DNA from: Halieaceae bacterium UBA4438
GTDB lineage: Bacteria; Pseudomonadota; Gammaproteobacteria; Pseudomonadales; Halieaceae
DNA length: 26,766 bases
Direction of reading: 5' to 3'
Assembly (NCBI GenBank): GCA_002390485.1
Contig: DGPO01000115.1
Location: 1-26,766 of the forward strand
The notes beneath the pieces are model-generated. The model was not told where the DNA came from and ran no database searches. It was given only the letters and a program-made list of their open reading frames with translations. This document shows positions 1 through 9,405 of the stretch, piece by piece. Both the position numbers and the translations under genes were made by a program. Every line of letters starts with the position of its first letter. Position 1 is the stretch's first letter.

Positions 1-531
1 CAGAAGAAAAATCCCGATGTGCCCGAACTTATACGAGGGAAGGTTGGGCGTGTGCAGGGTCACTTAGTTGCCTTGATTACACTGATGAAAGGTCAACCCC
101 TTGCCTACAACAAAGACAACCAGGAGGATAAAGAGCCCCTGTTTGACGCGGTGAGGACTGTCCACGATTCACTCATGGCGCTCGCTGACTTGGTTCCCGC
201 GATGAAGGCAAAACCCGACGCCATGCGCCGAGCAGCAGGTCTTGGCCACCCAACGGCGACAGATCTTGCAGACTATTTGGTCCGCAAAGGTATTGCCTTT
301 CGAGATGCCCACGAAATTGTGGGTACAGCGGTAGGCTTAGCAGAAGCAGAAGGAATAGACGTCGCAGCGCTATCACTGGCCACTCTGAAAGGTCTTTGTA
401 ACGCCATTGAAGAGGATGTATTTACGGTGCTGACCCTCGACGGATCGGTCGCCGCTCGTGATCACATTGGTGGAACCGCACCAGCACAAGTTCGGGCTGC
501 CGCATCGCGCGCGCGCGCGGCCTTAGGCTGA
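1..531 (+). CDS. argH: Argininosuccinate lyase, C-terminal part (5' end outside window)
   Basis: Argininosuccinate lyase splits argininosuccinate into arginine and fumarate, the last step of arginine synthesis, in the cytoplasm. The reading frame is open from base 1, and the first residues [18 protein letters not shown] are the end of the fumarase/aspartase superfamily signature (normally SSIMPQKKNP...). The GTG at 19 is therefore an internal codon and not the start. The segment [20 protein letters not shown], followed by the helical C-terminal domain, is typical of ArgH. About 176 residues are present out of a usual 460 or so. The gene ends 8 bases before the convergent DUF3187 gene, with no terminator visible between them. 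Confidence 0.95.
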   Translation, partial: QKKNPDVPELIRGKVGRVQGHLVALITLMKGQPLAYNKDNQEDKEPLFDAVRTVHDSLMALADLVPAMKAKPDAMRRAAGLGHPTATDLADYLVRKGIAFRDAHEIVGTAVGLAEAEGIDVAALSLATLKGLCNAIEEDVFTVLTLDGSVAARDHIGGTAPAQVRAAASRARAALG

Positions 532-539
532 CGCTCAGA

Positions 540-1523
540 CTAGGGCCGATAGTGGAGAGAGGCTTGAAAAATAATATCCGGCGCACTTTCCACAACAATG
601 TCCTCGGCGAAACTCACATCAACGGCCCAGTGACGACCTAAGCTCCGCCTCAGTCCCAAACTCAGCATACCGGCAGGCTCGCCCAGCGCCTTAAGGTCGC
701 TGCTTAAAATCGCGCTGTGACTGTCAAACTGAGCAAGCAGCGCCCAGTGGCTAGTGAGTAGCCATTCCATCGATAAGCCACCGAACCCAATCCACTCTTT
801 TTGCCGAGGGCCCAGTAATGCACTCGATCCCACATGCGTCACGCCGAGCTGTCCGTGCCAATAAAAGGGTAAATCGCTCTGGTGCGCGCCGCTAAATCGC
901 GCCACAGAGTAAACGTCAGAAGCACCGCTACCGGTCCATTCATCAACGTTCCCGGTCGAGGCCTTATACCCAATTGCATAGGCGATTTGCAGGTCTTTTT
1001 GCCGCTCCGCAATATGTGCCAGCTCAAAGGTCACGTCACTGCGACCCGATGCTGACCTATCCAAGCTGGCGCCCTGCACCAGGCTGTTAAATTGATAACG
1101 AATTTGGTCTTCGGGTACCGCGCTTCGACCCCCATCACTCATACCAAAGGCGTCGTGCCAGCGATTGACATAAGAATCGACGAATCCGCCGCTGTGCCGA
1201 GTCACCGGAAGGGTTGCACTGACCTCCCACACCGGCGATAAGCCCCAACGAATACGTAGACTCTGACGTTGCGACTCGCCGTCAAAAAAAGCTTGCTCAT
1301 TGTCGGACACTTGAGCGACAAAATGCGTCGCAAGATCGGTGTGCGCAGTCACCGACAGGCCCTCACGAATATCAGCGGTGCGCTGCGAAGGAATACCGAT
1401 CAGCGCAGCCATCGGCGATAAATTTTCGACCCACAACGGGGCATGAACTCGCTCAGCAACGGCTAAGCACGGTGCAAGCGCCACAAACACCGCGGCAATG
1501 ACTAGCCCGTCCTTTCTCACCAT
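540..1523 (-). CDS. DUF3187 family outer-membrane protein
   Basis: This 327-residue protein of unknown function resembles the DUF3187 family of predicted outer-membrane beta-barrels. Residues 1-23 look like a Sec signal peptide: a basic start MVRKD, a hydrophobic core, and AVA before the likely cleavage site. The rest alternates polar and hydrophobic residues with many aromatics, and the C-terminus ends FQASLHYRP, like a closing beta-strand. Its ATG overlaps the stop of cyaY (ATGGTGA), so it is the second gene of a two-gene minus-strand unit and probably translationally coupled. Nothing in the sequence links it mechanistically to frataxin. The family call rests on remembered similarity, and export to the outer membrane is inference. 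Confidence 0.75.
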   Translation of the reverse strand: MVRKDGLVIAAVFVALAPCLAVAERVHAPLWVENLSPMAALIGIPSQRTADIREGLSVTAHTDLATHFVAQVSDNEQAFFDGESQRQSLRIRWGLSPVWEVSATLPVTRHSGGFVDSYVNRWHDAFGMSDGGRSAVPEDQIRYQFNSLVQGASLDRSASGRSDVTFELAHIAERQKDLQIAYAIGYKASTGNVDEWTGSGASDVYSVARFSGAHQSDLPFYWHGQLGVTHVGSSALLGPRQKEWIGFGGLSMEWLLTSHWALLAQFDSHSAILSSDLKALGEPAGMLSLGLRRSLGRHWAVDVSFAEDIVVESAPDIIFQASLHYRP

Positions 1524-1837
1524 TCAATCTTCTCACCCGCGTGAGCGGCAAGTTCTCTGAGAAAAAGCGGGCGAAAGGCCTCGTCGCTTCTCGTATCGAA
1601 CCAATCACCCGCTGACTCTCGCCATACGAAGTGGAATCCACCACCAGGCGTTGCGAGCCAGAGTTGCTCAACAGCCGGTTGTCGACTCAAAACAAACGTG
1701 ACGCCGTTAACGAACTTTACGTTTAAAACACCCTCGGCCCCCGCAATATCCGGATCCGAGTCAAGGTCTTCAAGTCGTGTTTCAACGTCCTCAAATGTTT
1801 GATCGATGCATTCGTAGTATCGGGGTGATGCGGCCAT
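1517..1837 (-). CDS. cyaY: Iron donor protein CyaY (bacterial frataxin)
   Basis: CyaY is the bacterial frataxin. It binds iron and the cysteine desulfurase IscS and modulates Fe-S cluster assembly in the cytoplasm. The 106-residue protein has the acidic N-terminal helix (FEDVETRLEDLDSDPDI) that forms the iron-binding ridge. It also has the family signatures GVLNVKFVNG and QLWLATPGGGFHF. I place the start at 1837 because AGGAG lies 5 bases upstream and because it matches frataxin length. An in-frame ATG at 1870 would add an Arg-rich, non-conserved extension and lacks a ribosome binding site. The gene diverges from lptM-lysA, an arrangement common in Pseudomonas-type genomes, and its stop overlaps the DUF3187 start. 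Confidence 0.93.
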   Translation of the reverse strand: MAASPRYYECIDQTFEDVETRLEDLDSDPDIAGAEGVLNVKFVNGVTFVLSRQPAVEQLWLATPGGGFHFVWRESAGDWFDTRSDEAFRPLFLRELAAHAGEKIEW

Positions 1838-1873
1838 TGCAGCTCCTGTTGTTCTCCGGCGACGAAACATTAT

Positions 1874-1894
1874 TGACTCACGCAACTCGAGTCA
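1874..1894. promoter_or_regulatory. Inverted repeat in the cyaY/lptM divergent promoter region
   Basis: TGACTC and GAGTCA form perfect 6-base arms around a 9-base spacer, and the 8-base palindrome ACTCGAGT overlaps the right half. The repeat lies in the 97-base gap between divergent cyaY and lptM, upstream of the predicted lptM -10 element. This is where an operator for either gene would sit. I do not recognise the binding protein. Confidence 0.3.
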
Positions 1895-1912
1895 CGATCA
1901 CATCCTAACAGC

Positions 1913-1921
1913 TGATATACT
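1913..1921 (+). promoter_or_regulatory. Predicted extended -10 promoter of the lptM-lysA operon
   Basis: TGATATACT fits an extended -10 element (TGnTATAAT) for the housekeeping sigma factor. No good -35 hexamer lies 16-18 bases upstream, which is acceptable for the extended type. Transcription would start near 1928, only about 7 bases before the lptM ATG and 19 before the alternative GTG. Confidence 0.4.
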
Positions 1922-1934
1922 TTGTGTTTTATAA

Positions 1935-2057
1935 ATGGTGTTTCTGGTGCGAAAACTCACTCTTCCCTGTATCGCTCTGATGCTGGCGCTGAACCTAGGG
2001 TGCGGACAGCCCGGCGAACTTCGATACCCAGATCCAAAACCCACCACTGCGAACTAA
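1935..2057 (+). CDS. lptM: LptM-like small lipoprotein (YifL/LppL type)
   Basis: This 40-residue gene is easily missed by gene callers. It encodes a lipoprotein signal peptide ending in the lipobox LNLGC, then GQPGELRYPDPKPTTAN. The CGxxGxLxxP pattern after the modified Cys is the signature of LptM (YifL), which stabilises assembly of the LptD-LptE lipopolysaccharide translocon in the outer membrane. Position between cyaY and lysA is also where this gene lies in other gammaproteobacteria. Two in-frame starts exist, ATG 1935 and GTG 1947. Neither has a clear ribosome binding site, and GTG gives the more standard n-region (MRKLTL). The lysA start follows 8 bases after the stop. Confidence 0.8.
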   Translation: MVFLVRKLTLPCIALMLALNLGCGQPGELRYPDPKPTTAN

Positions 2058-2065
2058 CGTCTAGC

Positions 2066-3340
2066 ATGTCAAATAAACCAAACCTTCCAAGCGGATTCAG
2101 CCTCCGACAAGGGACGCTGATGTGTGAAGACATGGCGATGCCCGCGCTGGCAGACCAGTTTTCAACGCCGCTCTATGTCTACTCTCAAAGCGCCATTGTT
2201 ACTGCATTCAACGAATGGCGTGCTGCCTTCGAAGGGGCAAGGCACCTGGTGTGCTACGCCGTGAAGGCCAATTCAAATATCGCAGTCTTGAAGTTACTTG
2301 CCTCCCTAGGCTCGGGCTTTGACATTGTCTCAGGCGGTGAACTGGGTCGAGTGCTCGCCGCCGGTGGCGACCCCCAGAAAGTGGTTTTCTCAGGCGTGGG
2401 CAAATCAATGGCAGAGATCGAGTTCGCGCTCAAAACAGGCATTCGATGTTTTAACGTTGAATCGGCCTCTGAGCTTGCACTCATCGAAAAAATCGCCCGG
2501 CGGTTGGGAAAAGTTGCGCCCATTTCAATTCGAATCAACCCCGATGTCGATGCGAAAACACATCCGTACATTTCAACCGGACTGAAAGCAAATAAGTTCG
2601 GTGTCAGCGCCGACGCCGCGATCGCTCTCTATCACGTTGCACAGGACTCGTCGTCGCTAAGACCTGTGGGTATTGACTGTCACATTGGCAGTCAACTGAC
2701 TGAGATTGAGCCGTTTATCGAGTCCGTTTCTCATCTGCGCGACTTAGTGCGGGCACTCGGAGCACAAGGCATTGAGCTGACACACATTGATATCGGCGGC
2801 GGCTTGGGTATTCGCTATGACGATGAGCATATTCCCAGCCCTAAACACCTCATTTCAGCCGTCCAAGATCAGCTGGGGGACCTTGCCATGGAGCTCCTCA
2901 TTGAACCGGGTCGATCCATTGTGGGAAATGCAGGTGCACTGCTAACCGAAGTCATGGTGATTAAAGCCGGGGAAACGAAACATTTTGCAGTAGTCGATGC
3001 CGCAATGAATGACCTATTGAGACCGGCTTTATACTCCGCGTGGCAAAATATCGTTGAGGTAGAGACGCGAGAAGGCGATCCCACAACGTACGATGTTGTC
3101 GGTCCCGTCTGTGAGACCGGTGACTTCTTAGGTAAAGATCGGAGGCTCACGCTGGCCGAAGGGGACCTACTGGCCGTTATGGGATCAGGAGCCTACAGCT
3201 TTGCTATGTCGTCAAATTACAACACCCGCCCCAGGGCCCCTGAGATTCTCGTGTCCGGCGGAACAGCTCACGTCATTCGTGAGCGCGAACAGCTTGAAGA
3301 TTTATGGGCCAGCGAACGATTGCCGGAGCACCTCGTATGA
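2066..3340 (+). CDS. lysA: Diaminopimelate decarboxylase
   Basis: LysA is a PLP enzyme that decarboxylates meso-diaminopimelate to L-lysine, the last step of the DAP pathway. The 424-residue length is typical. Visible family marks are the PLP lysine K67 in CYAVKANSN, the Gly-rich phosphate-binding segment DIGGGLGIRY, EPGRSIVGNAG, and the active-site Cys region GPVCETGD near the C-terminus. The start at 2066 (MSNKPNL) follows lptM directly. The frame is open further upstream, but that stretch is the lptM region read in another frame. The TGA overlaps the ATG of dapF (ATGA), so the two lysine-branch genes are translationally coupled. Confidence 0.96.
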   Translation: MSNKPNLPSGFSLRQGTLMCEDMAMPALADQFSTPLYVYSQSAIVTAFNEWRAAFEGARHLVCYAVKANSNIAVLKLLASLGSGFDIVSGGELGRVLAAGGDPQKVVFSGVGKSMAEIEFALKTGIRCFNVESASELALIEKIARRLGKVAPISIRINPDVDAKTHPYISTGLKANKFGVSADAAIALYHVAQDSSSLRPVGIDCHIGSQLTEIEPFIESVSHLRDLVRALGAQGIELTHIDIGGGLGIRYDDEHIPSPKHLISAVQDQLGDLAMELLIEPGRSIVGNAGALLTEVMVIKAGETKHFAVVDAAMNDLLRPALYSAWQNIVEVETREGDPTTYDVVGPVCETGDFLGKDRRLTLAEGDLLAVMGSGAYSFAMSSNYNTRPRAPEILVSGGTAHVIREREQLEDLWASERLPEHLV

Positions 3341-4170
3341 AACTCGAATTTACAAAAATGCACGGCGCAGGCAATGACTTCGCGGTGATCGATGGTGTCA
3401 GAAAGGCCGTTGAGCTGACACCGGAACACATTCAGCAGCTTGCCAGTCGACACTTCGGGGTTGGCTGCGACCAGGTTTTACTCATTGAACCACCCAAACG
3501 CCCCGATGCAGACTTTGAGTACAAAATCTTTAATGCGGACGGCTCTGTTGCAGGACAGTGCGGCAACGGCGCGCGCTGTGTCGGCCGCTTTATTCGAGAA
3601 CAGCGACTCTCGGGCAGTGATGCGATTACGCTCGAGGTCGGCGGCGAGCTAAGGCGACTCGTGATCACCAAAGACCTGCAAGTCAGCGCCGATCTCGGTG
3701 CACCCAAACTGGCATTAAACGCAGTCCCGTGCTCGCTTGAGAGCACCGACATCGAGTGCGATCTGACGCTCGGTAACGTGACCTTAAAGGCCGGCATTCT
3801 GTCGATGGGCAATCCTCACGCAGTCGTTCTCGTTGATGACTGCGGGGCAACACCGGTCGAGAAGATTGGCCCGATGGTGCAAGCACTCGACGTTTTCCCA
3901 GAGGGTGTCAACGTCAGTTTTATGGAAATTGAGACGGCGAATACCGTCAAACTCAGAGTATTTGAGCGTGGGGTCGGTGAGACATTGGCCTGCGGATCAG
4001 GCGCCTGCGCCGCCGTGGTGCACGGCATCCGGCTGGGACTATTATCAACCAACGTGACAGTGACACTGCCCGGGGGTAAGCTCGAAGTGACTTGGGAAGA
4101 TGAGCGCGCACCAGTGTGGTTGGCTGGACCAGCGGAAACCGTCTTTGAAGGAAAACTGACACTCCAGTGA
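3337..4170 (+). CDS. dapF: Diaminopimelate epimerase
   Basis: DapF interconverts LL- and meso-diaminopimelate, supplying peptidoglycan cross-links and the LysA substrate. It is a cofactor-independent two-base enzyme. Both catalytic cysteines are present in conserved settings: C75 in GQCGNGARC and C219 in ETLACGSGACAA. The start MKLEFTKMHGAGNDF is the classic DapF N-terminus, which fixes ATG 3337 over a slightly longer open frame. The 277-residue length matches the family. The gene overlaps the lysA stop by 4 bases and precedes DUF484 by 7 bases. Confidence 0.97.
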   Translation: MKLEFTKMHGAGNDFAVIDGVRKAVELTPEHIQQLASRHFGVGCDQVLLIEPPKRPDADFEYKIFNADGSVAGQCGNGARCVGRFIREQRLSGSDAITLEVGGELRRLVITKDLQVSADLGAPKLALNAVPCSLESTDIECDLTLGNVTLKAGILSMGNPHAVVLVDDCGATPVEKIGPMVQALDVFPEGVNVSFMEIETANTVKLRVFERGVGETLACGSGACAAVVHGIRLGLLSTNVTVTLPGGKLEVTWEDERAPVWLAGPAETVFEGKLTLQ

Positions 4171-4177
4171 GTTGTAA

Positions 4178-4834
4178 ATGAGCGACGCGTCAACAGCACC
4201 AGAGGCCGTAACCGCAGCGATAGTCAGTGATTATCTGCGTGCGCACCCCGATTTTTTTGATCAACACCCAGACGTACTGGGGGACTTAAAGCTGGCGCAC
4301 GTAAGCGACGGCGCAGTATCACTCGTTGAACGCCAGGTGGCCCTTTTACGCGAGCGCAATGCCGAATTAAGGCGTCGTTTAGACGGCTTAGTGGCGCGAG
4401 CAGAGCAAAATGAGGCACTGCTGCACGCGACGCAAGAAGTTATTTCATCGCTGGCAGAGCGCAGCTCCAAGGACGACATAGCCAGTCTTTTCTGCGCCCT
4501 TGTGAAAAAGAGCTTCAGCGTCGAGCTGGTGGCATTTCACTGGTGTGGTGACAATGGCGACAGCCCCTCGAACGCTGTTGCGTCGCATTTACTGGGCAAC
4601 AAAAACGCCACAAGTGGTCCTCTGCGCGCTCACGAACTCAAAGCGCTGTTTGATGAAGAAGCCACAGAAGGTTCGGCCGCACTTGCGCGGCTTACAACGC
4701 GACGACAAGAGTCTGCCGTGATTGCCGTAGGTTCGGTCGACGCCACACGCTATGGTATTGGCGAAGGGACACTTTTTCTCGAATACTTAGCGGATGTCAT
4801 TTCAAGCTTACCCATCAACCGACCCTCGGACTAA
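4178..4834 (+). CDS. DUF484 family protein
   Basis: This 218-residue protein matches the DUF484 family, which almost always sits between dapF and xerC in gammaproteobacteria. The N-terminus carries the family pattern VSDYLRAHPDFFDQHPDVL. A long, probably coiled-coil helix rich in Arg, Leu and Glu follows (about residues 45-90), then a GAF-like alpha/beta domain. Its biochemical role is not established. GAF folds often bind small ligands or mediate dimerisation, but no ligand residues can be assigned here. The 3' end overlaps the upstream candidate start of xerC. Confidence 0.88.
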   Translation: MSDASTAPEAVTAAIVSDYLRAHPDFFDQHPDVLGDLKLAHVSDGAVSLVERQVALLRERNAELRRRLDGLVARAEQNEALLHATQEVISSLAERSSKDDIASLFCALVKKSFSVELVAFHWCGDNGDSPSNAVASHLLGNKNATSGPLRAHELKALFDEEATEGSAALARLTTRRQESAVIAVGSVDATRYGIGEGTLFLEYLADVISSLPINRPSD

Positions 4835-5764
4835 CGCCTTGTCCGATCAAACACTGGATCAGGCAGTCGGCGAATTCCTGCAATACATTGATGTTGTCCG
4901 AGGGTACTCATCGCACACGGTTGCAAACTACCAAAGAGATCTCAAAAAGCTGATTAGCTTTTGTGCTGAACGCGGTATCTCGTGTCCTGATCAACTGAAT
5001 CAATCGTTACTGAGGCAGTGGGTGGCTGTGTTGAATCGAAAGACATTATCCGCAACATCGATTCAGCGGCACCTGTCCTCCACGCGATCACTGTATAAGT
5101 TTCTCGCACGCCATAGCCCCAATTTAAATGACCCAACAGCGGGAGTGAAAGCGCCCAGAACAGCTAGAAAACTGCCTAAAACGCTCGAACCAGATCAAGT
5201 CGCTCAGCTTCTCAACCATCGCAGTGACAATGCGTTAATGGCGCGAGATCATGCGATGGCTGAGCTCCTCTATTCTGCAGGACTCCGCCTTGCCGAACTT
5301 GTCGGGGCCAACATAAACGACTTGGATAAGACCGATAAAGTGATCACCGTTGTGGGCAAAGGTCAGAAAACACGCCTGGTTCCTGTCGGCAAACCGGCGC
5401 TTACGGCGTTGTCGGAGTGGATGAAATACCGACCCTTCGGCGACGAGTCCCTCGGCTTCGACTCCCCCCTGTTCGTCACGCAACGTGGGATGCGAATCAG
5501 CCCACGCACGGTTCAGGAAAGAATCCGGCAGCTGGCGATCAAGCACGGGATGTCGCAAACAGTTCACCCACACGTCTTACGTCACGCATTTGCCAGTCAC
5601 TTGTTGGAATCAAGTGGTGATTTGCGGGCAGTCCAGGAGCTACTGGGGCACGCCAACATTGCAACGACACAAATCTACACGCACCTGGACTTCCAACATC
5701 TTGCAAAGGTCTATGACCAAGCGCATCCCAGAGCACAAAAACGCGCCAAGCGCGGGACAAAATC

Positions 5765-5768
<4 letters not shown>
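4794..5768 (+). CDS. xerC: Tyrosine recombinase XerC
   Basis: XerC acts with XerD at dif to resolve chromosome dimers at division. From ATG 4794 the protein has 324 residues: an N-terminal SAM-like DNA-binding domain (about 24-110) and a catalytic domain with the complete set R165 (AGLRLAEL), K189 (GKGQKTR), H260 and R263 (HVLRHAFASH), H286 (LGHANIATT) and nucleophile Y295 (IYTHLD). The start is uncertain. ATG 4794 overlaps DUF484 by 41 bases and adds about 15 non-conserved residues. TTG 4839, 4 bases after the DUF484 stop, gives a 309-residue protein whose N-terminus aligns better with E. coli XerC. Its TGA overlaps the GTG of the next gene. Confidence 0.95.
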
Positions 5769-6876
<1,108 letters not shown>

Positions 6877-6894
6877 TCAATCATCTTACAAACC

Positions 6895-6920
6895 AAAAAA
6901 AACCCGGCCATAGGCCGGGT
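6895..6920 (-). terminator. Rho-independent terminator of katG
   Basis: On the minus strand an 8-base GC-rich stem (ACCCGGCC / GGCCGGGT) with a 3-base loop is followed by a run of eight T residues. It lies 23 bases past the katG stop and separates katG from the downstream PII gene. Confidence 0.9.
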
Positions 6921-6942
6921 CTTCATTAGCAGCAGAAAAGCG

Positions 6943-9195
6943 CTAACGCCGAGCCACTGACGCCGTGCTTTTTACCGCGTCAATATCGAACCGATCGGCC
7001 TGCATAACCTTTGTCCACGCACTGGCAAAGTCACTCACGAATTTCGACTCACCGTCGTCTGCGCCATAAACCTCAGAGATCGACCGCAACTCGGAACTCG
7101 AACCGAACATTAGATCAACGGGTGTGGCCGTCCATCGTCGCGTACCTGTCTCACGATCGGTGGCAACGTAAACACCCGGAAACTCGCTCGATGCTGACCA
7201 CTCAAAGCTCATATCAAGGAGGTTCACAAAAAAGTCATTAGTGAGCTCACCTTTGCGATCGGTCAACACGCCGTGTGCGGAGTCGCCGGCATTTGCGCCT
7301 AAAACTCGCAATCCACCCGTCAACGCAGTCATCTCTGGAACAGTCAAATCGAGTAGATTTGCTTTGTCGATCATCGCACCGACAGGAGACAGATAGTTCC
7401 GAGCTTCGTCGTAGTAGTTACGAAAGCCGTCCGCGACCGGTTCCAGCGCAGAGAATGACGCAACATCAGTCTGGCTTTGTGACGCGTCCATACGTCCGGG
7501 AATAAATGCAACGGTGAGGTCATGACCGCGTTTCGCGGCTGCACTTTCAATAGCTGCTGCGCCGGAAAGTACAATCATGTCGGCCATACTGATTTTTTTG
7601 CCACCGCGAGCCTTGGCATTAAATGACAACTGCACCTGCTCGATTGCCGAAAGCGTCGACCTCAGCTCAGCTGGCTCGTTCACCTGCCAGTTATTCATGG
7701 GGGCGAGTCGTATGCGCGCTCCATTGGCGCCACCACGCATATCGCTGTCTCGGTAGGATGACGCTGACGCCCATGCGGCCTTAATCAATTCAGCTTCACT
7801 CACACCAGACACTAAAACCGCCTTTTTCAGGGCGTTAACGTCCTTTTCGGTGACGAGTGGGTGATCGAGCGGTGGCACAGGATCCTGCCACATCAATACC
7901 TCGGCGGGCACATCAGAACCGACATAGCGTGCACGCGGACCCATGTCACGGTGTGTCAGTTTGAACCAGGCACGCGCGAACGCATCTTCAAACTCTTTCG
8001 GATTCTCTAAAAATCGTTGGGAAATTGCTCGGTACGACGGATCAGCTTTTAACGACAAGTCGGTCGTGAACATAATCGGTGCGTGTCGACGACCTGGCAC
8101 GTGAGCATCCGGCACCGTATTAGCCGCTTGGCCATTGACAGGCACCCATTGAATGGCGCCGGCAGGGCTTTTGGTCATTTCCCAATCAAAAGCGAACAGG
8201 TTGGCTAGATACATCATACTCCACCGGGTTGGAGACGCCGTCCAAGCGCCTTCGAAGCCCGACGTGACCGTGTCCTCCGAATGCCCCTTACCACAGCGGT
8301 TTTTCCAACCGAAACCCTGTTCTTCGAGTCCTTCACCCGCAGGTTCAACAGCAACACACTCGTCGGGCTTGTGTGCACCATGCCCTTTTCCAAAAGTATG
8401 GCCACCCGCAATGAGCGCGACAGTTTCTGCATCATTCATGGCCATACGCCCGAACGTCTCGCGAATATCCTGTGCGGCAAGCTTCGGGTCGGGCGTCCCG
8501 TTAGGACCTTCGGGATTCACATAAATAAGACCCATCTGAACGGCGGCAAGCGGGTTATCGAGTTTGCGCTCTCCCGAGTAACGCTCATCCGCAAGCATCA
8601 CCTTCTCAGGCCCCCAGTAGACCAAATCGGGCTCCCAGTCGTCCGAACGTCCGCCCGCAAAGCCAAATGTTTTGAAACCCATGTCTTCCATCGCCACATT
8701 ACCGGCGAGAATCATCAGATCGGCCCAACTGACGTTGGCACCGTACGCTTTCTTTACAGGCCACAGCAGACGACGCGCCTTATCTAAATTGCCGTTATCA
8801 GGCCAACTATTGAGCGGTTCAAAGCGTTGCTGACCGCCCCCTGCACCACCTCGACCATCAGCCACGCGGTAAGTCCCCGCGCTGTGCCACGCCATACGAA
8901 CAAAGAAAGGACCATAATGACCGTAATCAGCTGGCCACCAGTCTTGCGAGTCAGTCAGTGTTGCGCGGACATCGGCCTTGAGCGCATCAAGGTCGACCGT
9001 TGCAAACGCTGCCGCGTAATTGAAATCGGGGCCGTATGGGTTTGACTCCGGTGAATGCTGACGCAACGGTGTTAAGTCGATGCGCTCGGGCCACCAAAAC
9101 TGTGGAGGCTTTGCGAATGTATTTTCCGCCTGAACTGGCACAGACATGGCCGACAAAAGCACCATCCCAGCAAGCGCGAGCTTGATTGCGTTCAT
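6943..9195 (-). CDS. katG: Catalase-peroxidase KatG with Sec signal peptide (periplasmic)
   Basis: This bifunctional haem enzyme removes hydrogen peroxide by catalase and peroxidase reactions. In the N-terminal haem domain are distal R100, W103 and H104 ([12 protein letters not shown]), Y225 ([13 protein letters not shown]) and M251 (GRMAMNDAE), which complete the Trp-Tyr-Met adduct needed for catalase activity. The proximal ligand is H266 in [12 protein letters not shown] haem-free second domain follows, about 750 residues in all. I chose ATG 9195 because GAGGAG lies 7 bases upstream and it yields [19 protein letters not shown] and a cleavage site after VQA (residue 23). That makes it an exported enzyme like KatP-type relatives, unlike the cytoplasmic majority. 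It lies alone between two terminators. Confidence 0.97.
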   Translation of the reverse strand: MNAIKLALAGMVLLSAMSVPVQAENTFAKPPQFWWPERIDLTPLRQHSPESNPYGPDFNYAAAFATVDLDALKADVRATLTDSQDWWPADYGHYGPFFVRMAWHSAGTYRVADGRGGAGGGQQRFEPLNSWPDNGNLDKARRLLWPVKKAYGANVSWADLMILAGNVAMEDMGFKTFGFAGGRSDDWEPDLVYWGPEKVMLADERYSGERKLDNPLAAVQMGLIYVNPEGPNGTPDPKLAAQDIRETFGRMAMNDAETVALIAGGHTFGKGHGAHKPDECVAVEPAGEGLEEQGFGWKNRCGKGHSEDTVTSGFEGAWTASPTRWSMMYLANLFAFDWEMTKSPAGAIQWVPVNGQAANTVPDAHVPGRRHAPIMFTTDLSLKADPSYRAISQRFLENPKEFEDAFARAWFKLTHRDMGPRARYVGSDVPAEVLMWQDPVPPLDHPLVTEKDVNALKKAVLVSGVSEAELIKAAWASASSYRDSDMRGGANGARIRLAPMNNWQVNEPAELRSTLSAIEQVQLSFNAKARGGKKISMADMIVLSGAAAIESAAAKRGHDLTVAFIPGRMDASQSQTDVASFSALEPVADGFRNYYDEARNYLSPVGAMIDKANLLDLTVPEMTALTGGLRVLGANAGDSAHGVLTDRKGELTNDFFVNLLDMSFEWSASSEFPGVYVATDRETGTRRWTATPVDLMFGSSSELRSISEVYGADDGESKFVSDFASAWTKVMQADRFDIDAVKSTASVARR

Positions 9196-9304
9196 GGTTG
9201 ACTCCTCAAAAAAAGACGCTCTAATTTGCGGGCGCACACTCAAAGTGCATTCCCTCTGTCCATGAAAGTAATCTTGTTTCGGGGGTAGGTCCAATCGAAA
9301 TAGT

Positions 9305-9316
9305 TGACGAACGTCA
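9305..9316. promoter_or_regulatory. Palindrome TGACG-AA-CGTCA upstream of katG
   Basis: A perfect 5-base inverted repeat with a 2-base centre lies 110-121 bases upstream of the katG start, in the 165 bases between the amtB terminator and katG. It does not resemble the OxyR ATAG-N7-CTAT repeat, which I could not find in this gap. It is a candidate operator for an unidentified regulator. Confidence 0.25.
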
Positions 9317-9360
9317 TCGGATTTTCTAATGAATGGTGCGTCGATGTGGTTTGTTGGCGC

Positions 9361-9387
9361 AAAAAAAAGGGGGAGCCAAGCTCCCCC
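9361..9387 (-). terminator. Rho-independent terminator of the glnK-amtB operon
   Basis: On the minus strand a 7-base stem (GGGGGAG / CTCCCCC) with a 5-base loop is followed by eight T residues, starting 18 bases past the amtB stop. It ends the operon and isolates katG from it. Confidence 0.92.
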
Positions 9388-9405
9388 AAGGTCTCACTCA
9401 AACTA

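Noticed and set aside
19..21. GTG at 19 as a gene start for argH
   Set aside because: The frame is open to base 1 and encodes conserved ArgH residues before it, so the gene begins outside the window.
8281..8787. 168-residue open frame on the plus strand opposite katG
   Set aside because: It lies wholly inside katG, with no recognisable domain or ribosome binding site. It is a shadow of a long, codon-biased gene.
9196..9360. Possible OxyR or sigma-54 site upstream of katG
   Set aside because: No ATAG-N7-CTAT repeat and no GG-N10-GC with flanking consensus was found. Only the TGACG palindrome stands out.
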